In this document: piece after piece, positions 25,508 to 33,698 of the stretch
Layout: each line of letters begins with the position of its first letter
Position numbering within the stretch: the stretch's first letter is position 1
NCBI GenBank assembly: GCA_945867665.1
Contig: CAMBIR010000006.1
Span: 1 to 57,877 of the forward strand
Reading direction: 5' to 3'
Source of the DNA: an uncultured Bacillota bacterium
GTDB taxonomy: Bacteria > Bacillota_I > Bacilli_A > RF39 > UBA660
Length of the DNA stretch: 57,877 nt
Made by a program: the position numbers and the translations under genes
The notes under the pieces: model-generated
Database searches by the model: none
The model's input: only the letters and a program-made list of their open reading frames with translations
Told to the model about the DNA's origin: nothing

Positions 25508-26406
25508 TTAATCTTTTAAAGATTTTGCTATCTTTTCTACTTCTTTAAGAGGAATATTTGCAATTTCTGAAATGACTTTTATATCCATATTTTTCTTTAG
25601 CATTTTTTCTATCATTTCGTCTCTATTTTGTTTAATTCCTTGTTCAATTCCTCTTTCTAAAGCATCTTGCTCTAATCATTCAAACCGGTAATCAATGCTT
25701 TCTTCAAATGGTAAAGCTTTTGTTACGTCTTCATCTTGACTGGATGAAGCAATATCATTTAAAAATTTTTCTTTTTCTTTCATCTCTAAAATATCACTCC
25801 CTAAAATAGAAGAGATTTCAGATAGGGATGTTGATGCAAGGCAAGCAACTAACTTTTCCATCTTTGAATTCTCATCTAAGTTAGTTTTATTATAGACAAG
25901 TTTATAACATTTGTAAACGTCTATGTGAATAATTAGTAAGTTTTTAGATAAGATATTAAGAGGATATATTAATCAATCAGATAGAAAGCATTCATGATTT
26001 TATCATCAGAAAGAGAAAACTTATTAAAGTTAATTTGAATTAGGCCGTATTTTTCAAATTCATTATAATTGTTTCCTTGTTTAAAGTGATTATAATAAAT
26101 ATTAAAAGAGTAAGCCATATTTCTTTCCATTAATCCAGGATAGAAGGTTCTATTAATTTCAATTGATAAATCTGTATATTTATCGATATTGATGATAAAG
26201 TCACAAATATACTGCTTGTCCTTATAATGGTTTAAAATTAAATCATTATTTTTTAACGCTAAGGTTTTATTTTCTAGGTTTAAATGAATATCATTTTCTT
26301 CTAATACTAATTCAACTAGTCTTTTTAAGACATTAGGATTTTTTCTAAATACAGACTTAAACATGGCATTATACATTAAATAAGGTACTTTTATATCTTC
26401 TTTCAT
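25508..26406 (-). pseudogene. Rpn-like PD-(D/E)XK nuclease gene, copy 2 (frameshift and nonsense)
   Basis: ATG 26406, behind AAGGAGG, starts the same MKEDIKVPYLMYNAMFKSVF as copy 1 and reads on to GLIQINFNKFSLSDDKIMNA and FYLID, then TAA at 25969. The sequence resumes one frame off as NPLNILSKN-like residues to MEKLVACLASTSLSEISSIL, ends at TGA after SIDYRFE (about 25676), and continues LEQDALERGIEQGIKQ ... EVEKIAKSLKD to 25508. It retains the middle that copy 1 lost. It is near-identical to copy 1 at the 5' end but diverged at the C-terminal tail. Members of this family resemble RpnA nucleases; this copy is inactive as written. Confidence 0.7.
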
Positions 26407-26424
26407 TTCTTTTTTCCTCCTTTC

Positions 26425-26470
26425 TAGAGAGATATCTCTCTAATTATATTATTCGCGGTTGTTTATCCAA
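26425..26470 (-). promoter_or_regulatory. Promoter and 18-bp palindrome of nuclease copy 2
   Basis: On the minus strand TTGGAT (26470-26465) and TATAAT (26448-26443) are 16 bases apart. Directly after the -10 is a perfect 18-bp palindrome, TAGAGAGATATCTCTCTA (26425-26442), then the ribosome site. Copy 1 has a degenerate version near 18700-18718. It could be an operator or a 5' mRNA hairpin. Confidence 0.5.
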
Positions 26471-26570
26471 AATCCTTCTTTGATGTTGAAAAAAATACTT
26501 TATTTTCTTTTTTGTTTAGATATTTTTAAAATCCTTGCAAAAAGGTCTATCCTAAAATTTATTTTTATAT

Positions 26571-26576
26571 TATAAT
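26571..26576 (+). promoter_or_regulatory. -10 element before the ABC exporter
   Basis: TATAAT, 40 bases before the ABC start. No good -35 is seen at 17 bases, so the promoter is only partly supported. Confidence 0.4.
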
Positions 26577-26615
26577 GAACTTGGATAGTTAGATAATGCA
26601 AAAGGGATGTGCATT

Positions 26616-27512
26616 ATGTTAGTATTAGAATGTAGAAATGTTTTTAAAAAAATTGGACACCATGTGATTGTGTCAGATTTATCTTTTTCTTTAAATGAAG
26701 GAGATATTTTAGGCTTTATTGGACCGAATGGGGCTGGTAAGACCACTTCTATTAAAATGATGGTAGGATTACAGAGTTTAAGTGGGGGAAGTATTAAAAT
26801 TTTTGGCTATGATATTAGAAAAGATTTTACGAAGGCGATTCGGCAAGTTGGAGCTATCGTGGAAAATCCAGATATGTATATGTATTTAACGGGTTATGAG
26901 AACTTAAAGATAGCGGCTTCTTTTTATCAAATTGATGCTTCTAGAATTGATGAAGTTGTGAGAATGGTTGGGTTAGAGGGGCGAATTCATGAGAAAGTTA
27001 AGAATTATTCTCTTGGCATGCGGCAACGACTTGGAATAGCAGCGTCGATTTTGCATCATCCAAAGTTATTAATTTTAGATGAACCCTTAAATGGATTAGA
27101 TCCTGAAGGAATTAGGGAGTTAAAAGATATTTTACTTCGTTTAGCGCATGAGGATAAAATGGCTATTATTGTTTCTAGTCATATTTTGTCGGAGTTAGAG
27201 TCATTTTGTAATAGAGTTTGTATTTTCTCTAGGGGTCATGTTTTGAAAAATGCTACTATAGAGGAAATAAAAAAAATTACGGAAAAAGAAGTGTATCAAT
27301 TGGAGGTAAGTAGTACAAAGTTAGATTCTATTTTATCTTCTTATTTGGTTATTGATGAGGCGCACATTGAACTTTCTTCAACGAAAGAGAATATTGTTAA
27401 TATTTTAAAGGCTTTACTGTTAAATGATGTTTTGGTTTATGAAGTGAAAAAGAAGGTTTTGGGACTAGAAGATGTTTTCTTGAAAGTTATGGAGGCATCT
27501 CATGATTTTTAG
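26616..27512 (+). CDS. ABC transporter ATP-binding protein
   Basis: The ATPase of a two-gene ABC-2 exporter. I choose ATG 26616 (MLVLECRNVFKK) because AAAAGGG lies nine bases upstream; an ATG at 26607 abuts it. The 298-aa protein has Walker A GPNGAGKTTSIKMM, the signature YSLGMRQRLGIAASI, Walker B LLILDEPLNGLDPEG and the His switch IIVSSHILSELE, plus a C-terminal extension typical of bacitracin/lantibiotic-type (BcrA-like) ATPases. It overlaps the permease by 11 bases. The substrate is unknown. Confidence 0.92.
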   Translation: MLVLECRNVFKKIGHHVIVSDLSFSLNEGDILGFIGPNGAGKTTSIKMMVGLQSLSGGSIKIFGYDIRKDFTKAIRQVGAIVENPDMYMYLTGYENLKIAASFYQIDASRIDEVVRMVGLEGRIHEKVKNYSLGMRQRLGIAASILHHPKLLILDEPLNGLDPEGIRELKDILLRLAHEDKMAIIVSSHILSELESFCNRVCIFSRGHVLKNATIEEIKKITEKEVYQLEVSSTKLDSILSSYLVIDEAHIELSSTKENIVNILKALLLNDVLVYEVKKKVLGLEDVFLKVMEASHDF

Positions 27513-28920
27513 ATTGATGAAAATAGAAGTAAAAAAAGTCTTTAAAAGAAAGAGTATTTATGTGATTTGGGGGTTAATGCTGTTATTTTGTTTTGTGAAT
27601 AGTTTTTTGTACTTTCGAGATTATGATGATGAGGGAAGATATTTGTATTCAAAAGAGGAAGATATCAATGAAGAGATAAAGGCTTTGGAAGAAGAAAAAG
27701 AGAAAGTTCAAAATACAAATGCTACTACTATTATCAAAACGAAGATAGAACTTTTAAAATTAAAGAAAAAATTTTCTAAAGATTCGTGGCAGTATGCTAA
27801 AATAAATGATTATTTATATGATGCGGTATATGAAAAAAATATTCGTTCTGAAGATAATGCGGCTTTGGAGCGTTACCAAAAGCTTTTGGTAAAGTTTAAA
27901 AATAATGATTATCTTTATTTTTTGAAACAAGATAGAGATAACATTACAAACCAAATTAAAGAAATAAAGAAAGAGATATTAGCAAGTGATGAGGACTTAT
28001 TTTTAGAGCGGGAATTAAAACAAAAAGAGGAGACTTTAAAAGTATTAAACTTTCGAATTAAAAATCATATTCGAGAAGATACTGGTTATTTGAATCAAGC
28101 ACTTGTTTGTTATGTTCAGGCAAGGGAGGAGATGCAGGAGGGTAAAAAAAATACTTATCAAGAACGTATCCATTATCAGGAATTGAAAAAAGAAAAGAAA
28201 ATAAATGAATTTATTTTAAAAAGTCGGGTGAATTATCAAAAGGAGAATACGGTTAATGCGCTGATTTTTGGAATTATGAATGATTATGAATTTTTCTTTG
28301 TGGTTATTCTTTTAATGGTTAGTGCAATGATGATTTGTGATGAGTATCAAACGGGAACGTTTAAGTTTCTCTTGATAAAACCTGTAAGTCGATTTATAAT
28401 AATATTAAGTAAATATTTTACTTCGTTACTTATTTTAGGGTTTAGTGTTCTTCTTGTTTTTTGTTTTCAATTTATTTTAGGGGGGATATTCTTTGGGCTT
28501 GACTCCCTAAATTTAGGAGTAATTGTTTATGATTATGGCCTAGATAAGGTCTTGGTACTTCATGTATTTTTAGCATTCTTCTATTCTTTCTTGGCAAAGT
28601 TACCTTTTTATCTGATGATTGGTTTAATTTGCTTACTTCTTGGCGTTTTAACTACCTCAACTGTAACGTCGATGATGATTCCTTTGATGCTAGCGATTTT
28701 TTCGCCGTTTATGCTTGATGTGGCAGTTTCCCATCAACTTTATTGGATGAAGTATTTGCCTAATTTTACTTGGAGATTTTCAGACTATTTATTTGCATCT
28801 TCTTCAAAATTAGAGGGACTTGGGTTTCAATTTTCTTGTATTTGGTATAGTATTTATTTTGTGATTTTGTTTTTCTTTTTGGTAAAATTATTTCAACGAA
28901 GAGATATTCAAAATGTGTAA
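27502..28920 (+). CDS. ABC-2 type permease with a long coiled-coil extracytoplasmic loop
   Basis: The 472-aa membrane partner of the preceding ATPase; ATG 27502 has GGAGG upstream inside the ATPase gene. A first membrane helix (residues about 18-36, SIYVIWGLMLLFCFVNSFLY) is followed by about 200 highly charged residues rich in Lys, Glu and Leu, predicted as coiled coil and probably outside the cell. Five or more further helices start near residue 260 (FFFVVILLMVSAMMI). DEYQTGTFKFLLIKPVSR is the usual ABC-2 cytoplasmic motif. Export of a peptide or drug is inference. Confidence 0.85.
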   Translation: MIFRLMKIEVKKVFKRKSIYVIWGLMLLFCFVNSFLYFRDYDDEGRYLYSKEEDINEEIKALEEEKEKVQNTNATTIIKTKIELLKLKKKFSKDSWQYAKINDYLYDAVYEKNIRSEDNAALERYQKLLVKFKNNDYLYFLKQDRDNITNQIKEIKKEILASDEDLFLERELKQKEETLKVLNFRIKNHIREDTGYLNQALVCYVQAREEMQEGKKNTYQERIHYQELKKEKKINEFILKSRVNYQKENTVNALIFGIMNDYEFFFVVILLMVSAMMICDEYQTGTFKFLLIKPVSRFIIILSKYFTSLLILGFSVLLVFCFQFILGGIFFGLDSLNLGVIVYDYGLDKVLVLHVFLAFFYSFLAKLPFYLMIGLICLLLGVLTTSTVTSMMIPLMLAIFSPFMLDVAVSHQLYWMKYLPNFTWRFSDYLFASSSKLEGLGFQFSCIWYSIYFVILFFFLVKLFQRRDIQNV

Positions 28921-28931
28921 GGAGGGAATTT

Positions 28932-29558
28932 ATGGCTTCTACTTTAAGAGGAATGATTACGAGTTATTTTCCTGATGTTTGGCCGGTAATTATTATCATT
29001 ACGGTAATTTGTTGCTCTCTTAGAATTTCTTATTTAATTTTACATAAAGAGAAGTTTTGTTTTTATAAAGAGTTATTTATGCTATTTTTTATTCTTTATG
29101 TGATGTGTTTGTTTGAGGTGGTAACGATTCAAGATGATAATTATGGTTTATCTAATTTTATTCCTTTTCGGGAAATATTTCGCTATCAAGTGGGGAGTCG
29201 GTTATTTATTAAAAATATTATTGGAAATATTTTACTCTTTTTACCTTACGGATATTTTGCTAGTGATTATTTAAAGGTGAAAAAGCCATTTTGGATCTTT
29301 TTCCTTACTATGATTGTTTCTTTTACGATTGAGGTTGTTCAACTTTATATTGGGAGAACTTTTGATGTGGATGATATTATTTTAAATACAATAGGTGGAG
29401 GAGTCGGTTTTTTTATCTATTATGTTCTAGAGAGAGGAAAAGAGAGGTTACCTTCCTTTTGTCGGAGTGATGGATTTATTAATTTAGTGGTTATTGTAGT
29501 GTTGATTATTGGAATTATTTATTTGTTTGATTTGCATGTAATGGAGTTTATTTCCTAA
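28932..29558 (+). CDS. VanZ-like membrane protein
   Basis: The 208-aa protein has about five hydrophobic helices and the VanZ family pattern: NFIPFREIFRY, IKNIIGNILLFLPYGYF, SFTIEVVQLYIGRTFDVDDI and LNTIGGGVGFFIYY. VanZ gives low-level teicoplanin resistance in enterococci, but most family members have no known job at the membrane. It starts 11 bases after the permease behind GGAGGG, so it probably shares the exporter's transcript. Confidence 0.9.
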   Translation: MASTLRGMITSYFPDVWPVIIIITVICCSLRISYLILHKEKFCFYKELFMLFFILYVMCLFEVVTIQDDNYGLSNFIPFREIFRYQVGSRLFIKNIIGNILLFLPYGYFASDYLKVKKPFWIFFLTMIVSFTIEVVQLYIGRTFDVDDIILNTIGGGVGFFIYYVLERGKERLPSFCRSDGFINLVVIVVLIIGIIYLFDLHVMEFIS

Positions 29559-29606
29559 ATTAAGTTAAGCATTTTTTGGTTTAAAATATGAGATGGAGGG
29601 ATGATA

Positions 29607-30047
29607 ATGTTTGATATTATCAATAATAGTAATGAAAAAGTGGAGGAGTTAGATACTCTAGAGGCATATATGAATTATGTTGTAGAAAGGTTGAAGTTAG
29701 AAAAAGCAATATTTAATTTTATTTTAGTAGATGAAGAGGAGATTCACAGGTTAAATAAAGATTACCGAGGTGTAGATCGGCCTACTGATGTGATTACGTT
29801 TGCTCTAGAAGATGGAGATGATTTTCAAAATCCAGAGTTTCGGACGCTAGGGGATGTTTATATTTGTATCCCTGTTGCTTATAGACAGGCTTTGATGTAT
29901 GGTCATTCTAGAATTAGAGAGATTTGTTTCTTAGCGACACATGGTGTTTTGCATTTACTTGGGTATGACCATATGGATGAAGAAGAAGAAAAGGTAATGT
30001 TTTCTTTACAAGAGGAGTTGTTAAAAGGGTATGAGATTAATCGGTAG
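29607..30047 (+). CDS. ybeY: Endoribonuclease YbeY (rRNA maturation factor)
   Basis: A metal-dependent RNase needed for 16S rRNA 3'-end processing and ribosome quality control. I take ATG 29607 (MFDIINNS), six bases after GGAGGG; an ATG at 29601 abuts that site. The 146 residues include the signature DVITFALEDGDDF, LGDVYICIPVA and the metal site THGVLHLLGYDHMDEEE (HxxxHxxGYDH). It opens the conserved ybeY-dgkA-cdd-era-recO cluster and its end overlaps dgkA. Confidence 0.95.
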   Translation: MFDIINNSNEKVEELDTLEAYMNYVVERLKLEKAIFNFILVDEEEIHRLNKDYRGVDRPTDVITFALEDGDDFQNPEFRTLGDVYICIPVAYRQALMYGHSRIREICFLATHGVLHLLGYDHMDEEEEKVMFSLQEELLKGYEINR

Positions 30048-30441
30048 AATGAAAGTTAGAAAATTGTTAAGAAGTCAAGGGCATGCGAAGTTTTTAGAAA
30101 GTGTTTCTCATGCGTTAGATGGGATTGCCTATACAGCAAGCCATGAGAGAAATTTTAGAATAGAAATTATGGCGGCTTGTTTGGTTACTGTATTTAGTTA
30201 TTTTCTTCACGTTAGTGTGATAGAGTGGTGTATTTTACTTCTTACTATTTCTCTTGTTTTAGTATTAGAAATGGTGAATACGGCAATTGAGAGAACTGTT
30301 GATTTGGTGACTAAGGATTATTATGAACTGGCTAAAAATGCAAAGGATGTTGCAGCTGGTGCAGTACTTGTTGCAAGTATGTTTTCTGTTGTTCTTGGGG
30401 TATTAATTTTTTTACCTAAAATTATTCTTTTATTAAAGTAA
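30031..30441 (+). CDS. dgkA: Diacylglycerol/undecaprenol kinase family protein
   Basis: A small membrane kinase that phosphorylates undecaprenol (in Gram-positives) or diacylglycerol. It has the family core: SVSHALDGIAYTASHERNFR (first helix, with the catalytic-region Glu/Arg), three membrane helices, and LVLEMVNTAIERTVDLVTKD with AKDVAAGAVLVAS, the metal and ATP site. The start could be 30031 (overlapping ybeY by 17 bases) or ATG 30049 just after the ybeY stop; neither has a strong ribosome site. A terminator follows at once. Confidence 0.92.
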   Translation: MRLIGRMKVRKLLRSQGHAKFLESVSHALDGIAYTASHERNFRIEIMAACLVTVFSYFLHVSVIEWCILLLTISLVLVLEMVNTAIERTVDLVTKDYYELAKNAKDVAAGAVLVASMFSVVLGVLIFLPKIILLLK

Positions 30442-30466
30442 AATACTGATTTAGTATTTTTCTTTT
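30441..30466 (+). terminator. Terminator after dgkA
   Basis: AAATACT (30441-30447), loop GATTT, AGTATTT (30453-30459), then TTCTTTT. It ends the ybeY-dgkA unit before the inserted genes. A near-identical hairpin follows the helicase at 33252. Confidence 0.7.
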
Positions 30467-30501
30467 CGAATTAGGGTTTTAATGGTTTGAGGAGATGTGA
30501 G

Positions 30502-30723
30502 ATGAAAAAGTTAAGTGGAAGAGTAGTTGAAGTTTTTATTCCAGATAATATGAATCAAGAAGTAGGTTTTAGAGTAGAAACTAATGAAGGAATAAAAGAA
30601 ATTATAGAAGAACAAGATGAATATAATGCTAAAATATTAAGAGAAGATAATGTAATTGTTACAGAACAAATTATTGATGGGAAATATTTTATTGATATAG
30701 AATTAGGGGGAAAGTATGAATAA
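30502..30723 (+). CDS. Unknown 73-aa acidic protein, partner of the helicase
   Basis: It starts at ATG 30502 with GAGGAG seven bases upstream and overlaps the helicase start by eight bases, so the two are translationally coupled. The short chain (LSGRVVEVFIPDNMNQEVGF ... YFIDIELGGKYE) is rich in Glu, Ile and Val and looks like a small beta barrel, OB- or Sm-like. I do not recognise it. A role as helicase cofactor, or as an antitoxin-like partner, is inference from the coupling only. Confidence 0.7.
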   Translation: MKKLSGRVVEVFIPDNMNQEVGFRVETNEGIKEIIEEQDEYNAKILREDNVIVTEQIIDGKYFIDIELGGKYE

Positions 30724-33235
30724 TTCACTAAATTTGTATCCTCATAATTTAGAAGGATATGATGAAGTCAAAAAAGCTTATCAAGAAGGAAAACAAATTG
30801 TCAGTGAAGTTCGGGCAACAGGAACTGGGAAAAGTTATATTAACCTACAATTTGCTTTAGATAATCAAGATAAAAAAGGGATTTATGTTGTTCCTAGTTT
30901 ATCTATTATTGAACATTTAAAAGAAATTGTTAACGAAAATTCAAATGTTAGTTTAAGTGATTTTTCTCATGTTGATTTTAGAACTTATCAAAGTTTTGTT
31001 AATATGAGTTATGATGAGATAAAAAATTTAGCGTGTGATTTTTTGATTGTTGATGAATTACATCATTTGAATGGTCCAGTATGGGAGAATAGAATTTCAA
31101 AATTGATTGAAACACATCCTGATATTAAGGTACTTGGGACAACGGCTTATACCGTAGTTTCAAGAGGAACTTCTTATGAGAGGGATATGGCTTTGGCTGG
31201 TGGAAATGAAATATTTTCTGATTCAATAGTTAATCGCTATGATTTATGTGATGCGATAATTGATGGTGTTTTACCAAAACCAATTTATAAAAGTGCTTAT
31301 ATTCATTTGTCTAGTGAATTATCTGATATTGAAAGGAATTTAGAAAGTAGTCATTTAACTACAAAGGAATATCAAGAGTATCAACTTATTTTAGATGATT
31401 TAAAGAGAAGAATTCATGAAGCACCAACTATTGCGGATGTTTTAAAGAAAAATTTAAAAAAAGATGGAAAGTATTATTATTTTTGTCCTGTTAAATCAGA
31501 AGAAGGAATAAATGATATTGAAACAATAAAAAAACAAATGTTAGAAAATCTAGCGAGAAAATATGAGAAAGAAGATATTGTTTTTTATACTACAACATCA
31601 GAAATGGGTGAATTAGGAAAGAAAAATCGAGATGCCTTTTACCATGATAAAACATTAGATGGACAAGATTGCTCAAATAAACTTCGTATTATGTTTGCAA
31701 TTAATCAATATAATGAAGGGGTACATGCTCCTGGTGTTGATGGTGTAATTGAGGGTAGAATGACAAATTCTGATATTGTTTATTTTGAACATATTGGTAG
31801 ATCTTTAGCTGTAAGAGGAGATAATCAGAAAAGAGAAGAAGAATTAGAAAAATATTCTTCTGAGGAATTATTACAAATGTGTCATGATAGAGATATTTTT
31901 GTTAAAGAAAATATTTCTAAAGAAGAGATGATAGAAAAATTACTTTCTCCTCTTATTATTGATTTAACTTGTAATTATGAATGGATTAAAGAGTTAGAAG
32001 ATCATTTAAAGAATAGATTAAAAGAAAATACAGGAAGAAAAAATAATACTTATCAAAGAAGAAAACTCATTGATGCATCGTTTGATATAGAAGTAGAAAA
32101 TATTGATCTTTTTGATACTTTGATGAATTTGAAGAAAAAGTTAAGTCATTCATGGGAAGATATGTATAGGTATGCTTGTATTTATTATGAACATTATGGT
32201 AATTTAAGGGTGCCGATTAAATTTAAAACTAATGATGGATATACTTATGATGAGATGGGGGAGATTAATTTAGGAAAATGGCTTGCTTATCAAAGAAATA
32301 GAGAAAATTTTGAAACAGAACGAGGAAAGTTATTATTAAAAATTGGAATAGATTTTAATAATCATCAGCGAAGTTGGGAAGAAATGTATAAATATGCCTG
32401 TACTTATTATCAATATCATGGAAATTTAGAAGTTCTTACAAAGTTCCGTACGAATGATGGATATACTTATGATGAAATGGGAAAAATTCCTTTAGGGGAA
32501 TGGATAAAGTTACAAAGAAAGACTGTTCTTCCTGATAGTGAACGAGGAAAATTGTTAACAGAAATCAAATTTCGGTTTGAAAATAAAAAGAGTACTTTAA
32601 GTTGGGAAGAAATGTATGCATATGCTTGTTCTTATTATGAACATTATGGAAATTTAGAGGTTCCACTTCGATTTAATACGAATAATGGATATACTTATGA
32701 TAAAGATGGAAAAATTCATTTGGGTTTGTGGGTTCAGCGCCAGAAGAGAAATGATAAATTAAGTCAAGAAAAACATGATTTGCTAAAAAAAATAAAAATG
32801 AATTTTGAGATGAAAAGTCCTTTAGGTTTTGAAAAAATGTATGGATATGCTTGTATTTATTATGAACATCATGGTAATTTAAATATTTCTGATAAATTTC
32901 GGACAAATGATGGATATACTTATGATAAAGATGGTCGAATTCAGTTGGGAGCATGGCTTACGAATCAAAAACAATTTTTTCAAAAAAAAGAAATGTCTGA
33001 GGAACAAATTATTTTGTTAGAGAATATTGGAATACAGTGGATGAGTGAAAAGGTAGATACTAAATTACAAAAAGAAGAAATAACTGAAGTGAATACTAGA
33101 AAAAAACAAATAGAATTGTTAAATAGAACCAAGAGTTTGTTAAATCATATTGGTAATCAAGATTTTGGAAGTAGGGAAGATGTAGATAGGGTAAATCAGA
33201 AGTTTGTAGATGAGTTAAATCGTAAATCTAGATAA
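30716..33235 (+). CDS. SF2 DEAD/DEAH-like helicase with four helicase-associated (HA) repeats
   Basis: The 839-aa protein joins an SF2 ATPase to a repeat region. Walker A ATGTGKS (residues 34-40), the DELH box IVDELHH (111-117), motif III LGTTAYT (140-146), motif V EGVHAPGVDGV (334-344) and motif VI HIGRSLA (359-365) are all present, so ATPase activity is likely. A SAP-like stretch near 385-420 (EELLQMCHDRDIFVKENISK) follows. Four copies of a 70-75-aa HA repeat start near 478, 553, 629 and 703, each with (S/G)(W/F)E.MY.YAC.YY..(Y/H)GNL and TN(D/N)GYTYD...I.LG.W...Q. Such repeats are thought to bind nucleic acid. The gene splits the conserved cluster between dgkA and cdd, suggesting acquisition; a mobile or defence role is inference. 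Confidence 0.85.
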   Translation: MNNSLNLYPHNLEGYDEVKKAYQEGKQIVSEVRATGTGKSYINLQFALDNQDKKGIYVVPSLSIIEHLKEIVNENSNVSLSDFSHVDFRTYQSFVNMSYDEIKNLACDFLIVDELHHLNGPVWENRISKLIETHPDIKVLGTTAYTVVSRGTSYERDMALAGGNEIFSDSIVNRYDLCDAIIDGVLPKPIYKSAYIHLSSELSDIERNLESSHLTTKEYQEYQLILDDLKRRIHEAPTIADVLKKNLKKDGKYYYFCPVKSEEGINDIETIKKQMLENLARKYEKEDIVFYTTTSEMGELGKKNRDAFYHDKTLDGQDCSNKLRIMFAINQYNEGVHAPGVDGVIEGRMTNSDIVYFEHIGRSLAVRGDNQKREEELEKYSSEELLQMCHDRDIFVKENISKEEMIEKLLSPLIIDLTCNYEWIKELEDHLKNRLKENTGRKNNTYQRRKLIDASFDIEVENIDLFDTLMNLKKKLSHSWEDMYRYACIYYEHYGNLRVPIKFKTNDGYTYDEMGEINLGKWLAYQRNRENFETERGKLLLKIGIDFNNHQRSWEEMYKYACTYYQYHGNLEVLTKFRTNDGYTYDEMGKIPLGEWIKLQRKTVLPDSERGKLLTEIKFRFENKKSTLSWEEMYAYACSYYEHYGNLEVPLRFNTNNGYTYDKDGKIHLGLWVQRQKRNDKLSQEKHDLLKKIKMNFEMKSPLGFEKMYGYACIYYEHHGNLNISDKFRTNDGYTYDKDGRIQLGAWLTNQKQFFQKKEMSEEQIILLENIGIQWMSEKVDTKLQKEEITEVNTRKKQIELLNRTKSLLNHIGNQDFGSREDVDRVNQKFVDELNRKSR

Positions 33236-33251
33236 GGCTTTAATTATGGAG

Positions 33252-33271
33252 AAATACTTATCAGTATTTTT
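33252..33271 (+). terminator. Hairpin after the helicase gene
   Basis: AAATACT (33252-33258), loop TATC, AGTATTT (33263-33269), then two T. It repeats the stem found after dgkA. It lies 25 bases before cdd. Confidence 0.55.
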
Positions 33272-33296
33272 AGTGTATAGAAAGAAGGAATAAATA

Positions 33297-33698
33297 ATGA
33301 AAGAAAAGTTACAAAGTTTATTAAAAAATTCATATAGTAAATATTATCATTATCCAGTAGCATCGGTTATTGTGATGAAGGATGGCAGGGAGTTTAGTGG
33401 GGTTAATGTTGAGACCTCATCTCCAGCTAGTGGAATTTGTGCGGAGAGGAATGCTTTATATCATGCAATTACGTGTGGTTATACTAAGGGAGATGTTAAG
33501 GAAATTCATGTGATGAGTACAACAGAAAATGATTGTTTTCCATGCTTTATTTGTAGACATGCTCTTAGTGATTTATGTGATAAAGAGGTTAAAGTATTTT
33601 CTCATACTTTTAGTGATAGTAGAGTTGTTATGCACACGATTGAAGAATTATGTCCTTATCCTTTTTCAGACGATAGTATGATGGAGGCGGATGTATGA
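33297..33698 (+). CDS. cdd: Cytidine deaminase
   Basis: Converts cytidine and deoxycytidine to uridine in pyrimidine salvage. The 133-aa size fits the homotetrameric class. It has the zinc site GICAERNALYHAI (Cys plus catalytic Glu) and PCFICRHALSDL (two Cys). The start follows GAAGGAA. It overlaps era by four bases (ATGA), using TGA as stop. cdd-era adjacency is common in Bacillota. Confidence 0.95.
   Translation: MKEKLQSLLKNSYSKYYHYPVASVIVMKDGREFSGVNVETSSPASGICAERNALYHAITCGYTKGDVKEIHVMSTTENDCFPCFICRHALSDLCDKEVKVFSHTFSDSRVVMHTIEELCPYPFSDDSMMEADV

Noticed and set aside
25676..25678. TGA inside the Rpn-like copy 2 as a sign of TGA = Trp
   Set aside because: Copy 1 has a Leu codon there, TGG is used for Trp everywhere, and TGA ends several intact genes; the TGA is a nonsense mutation.
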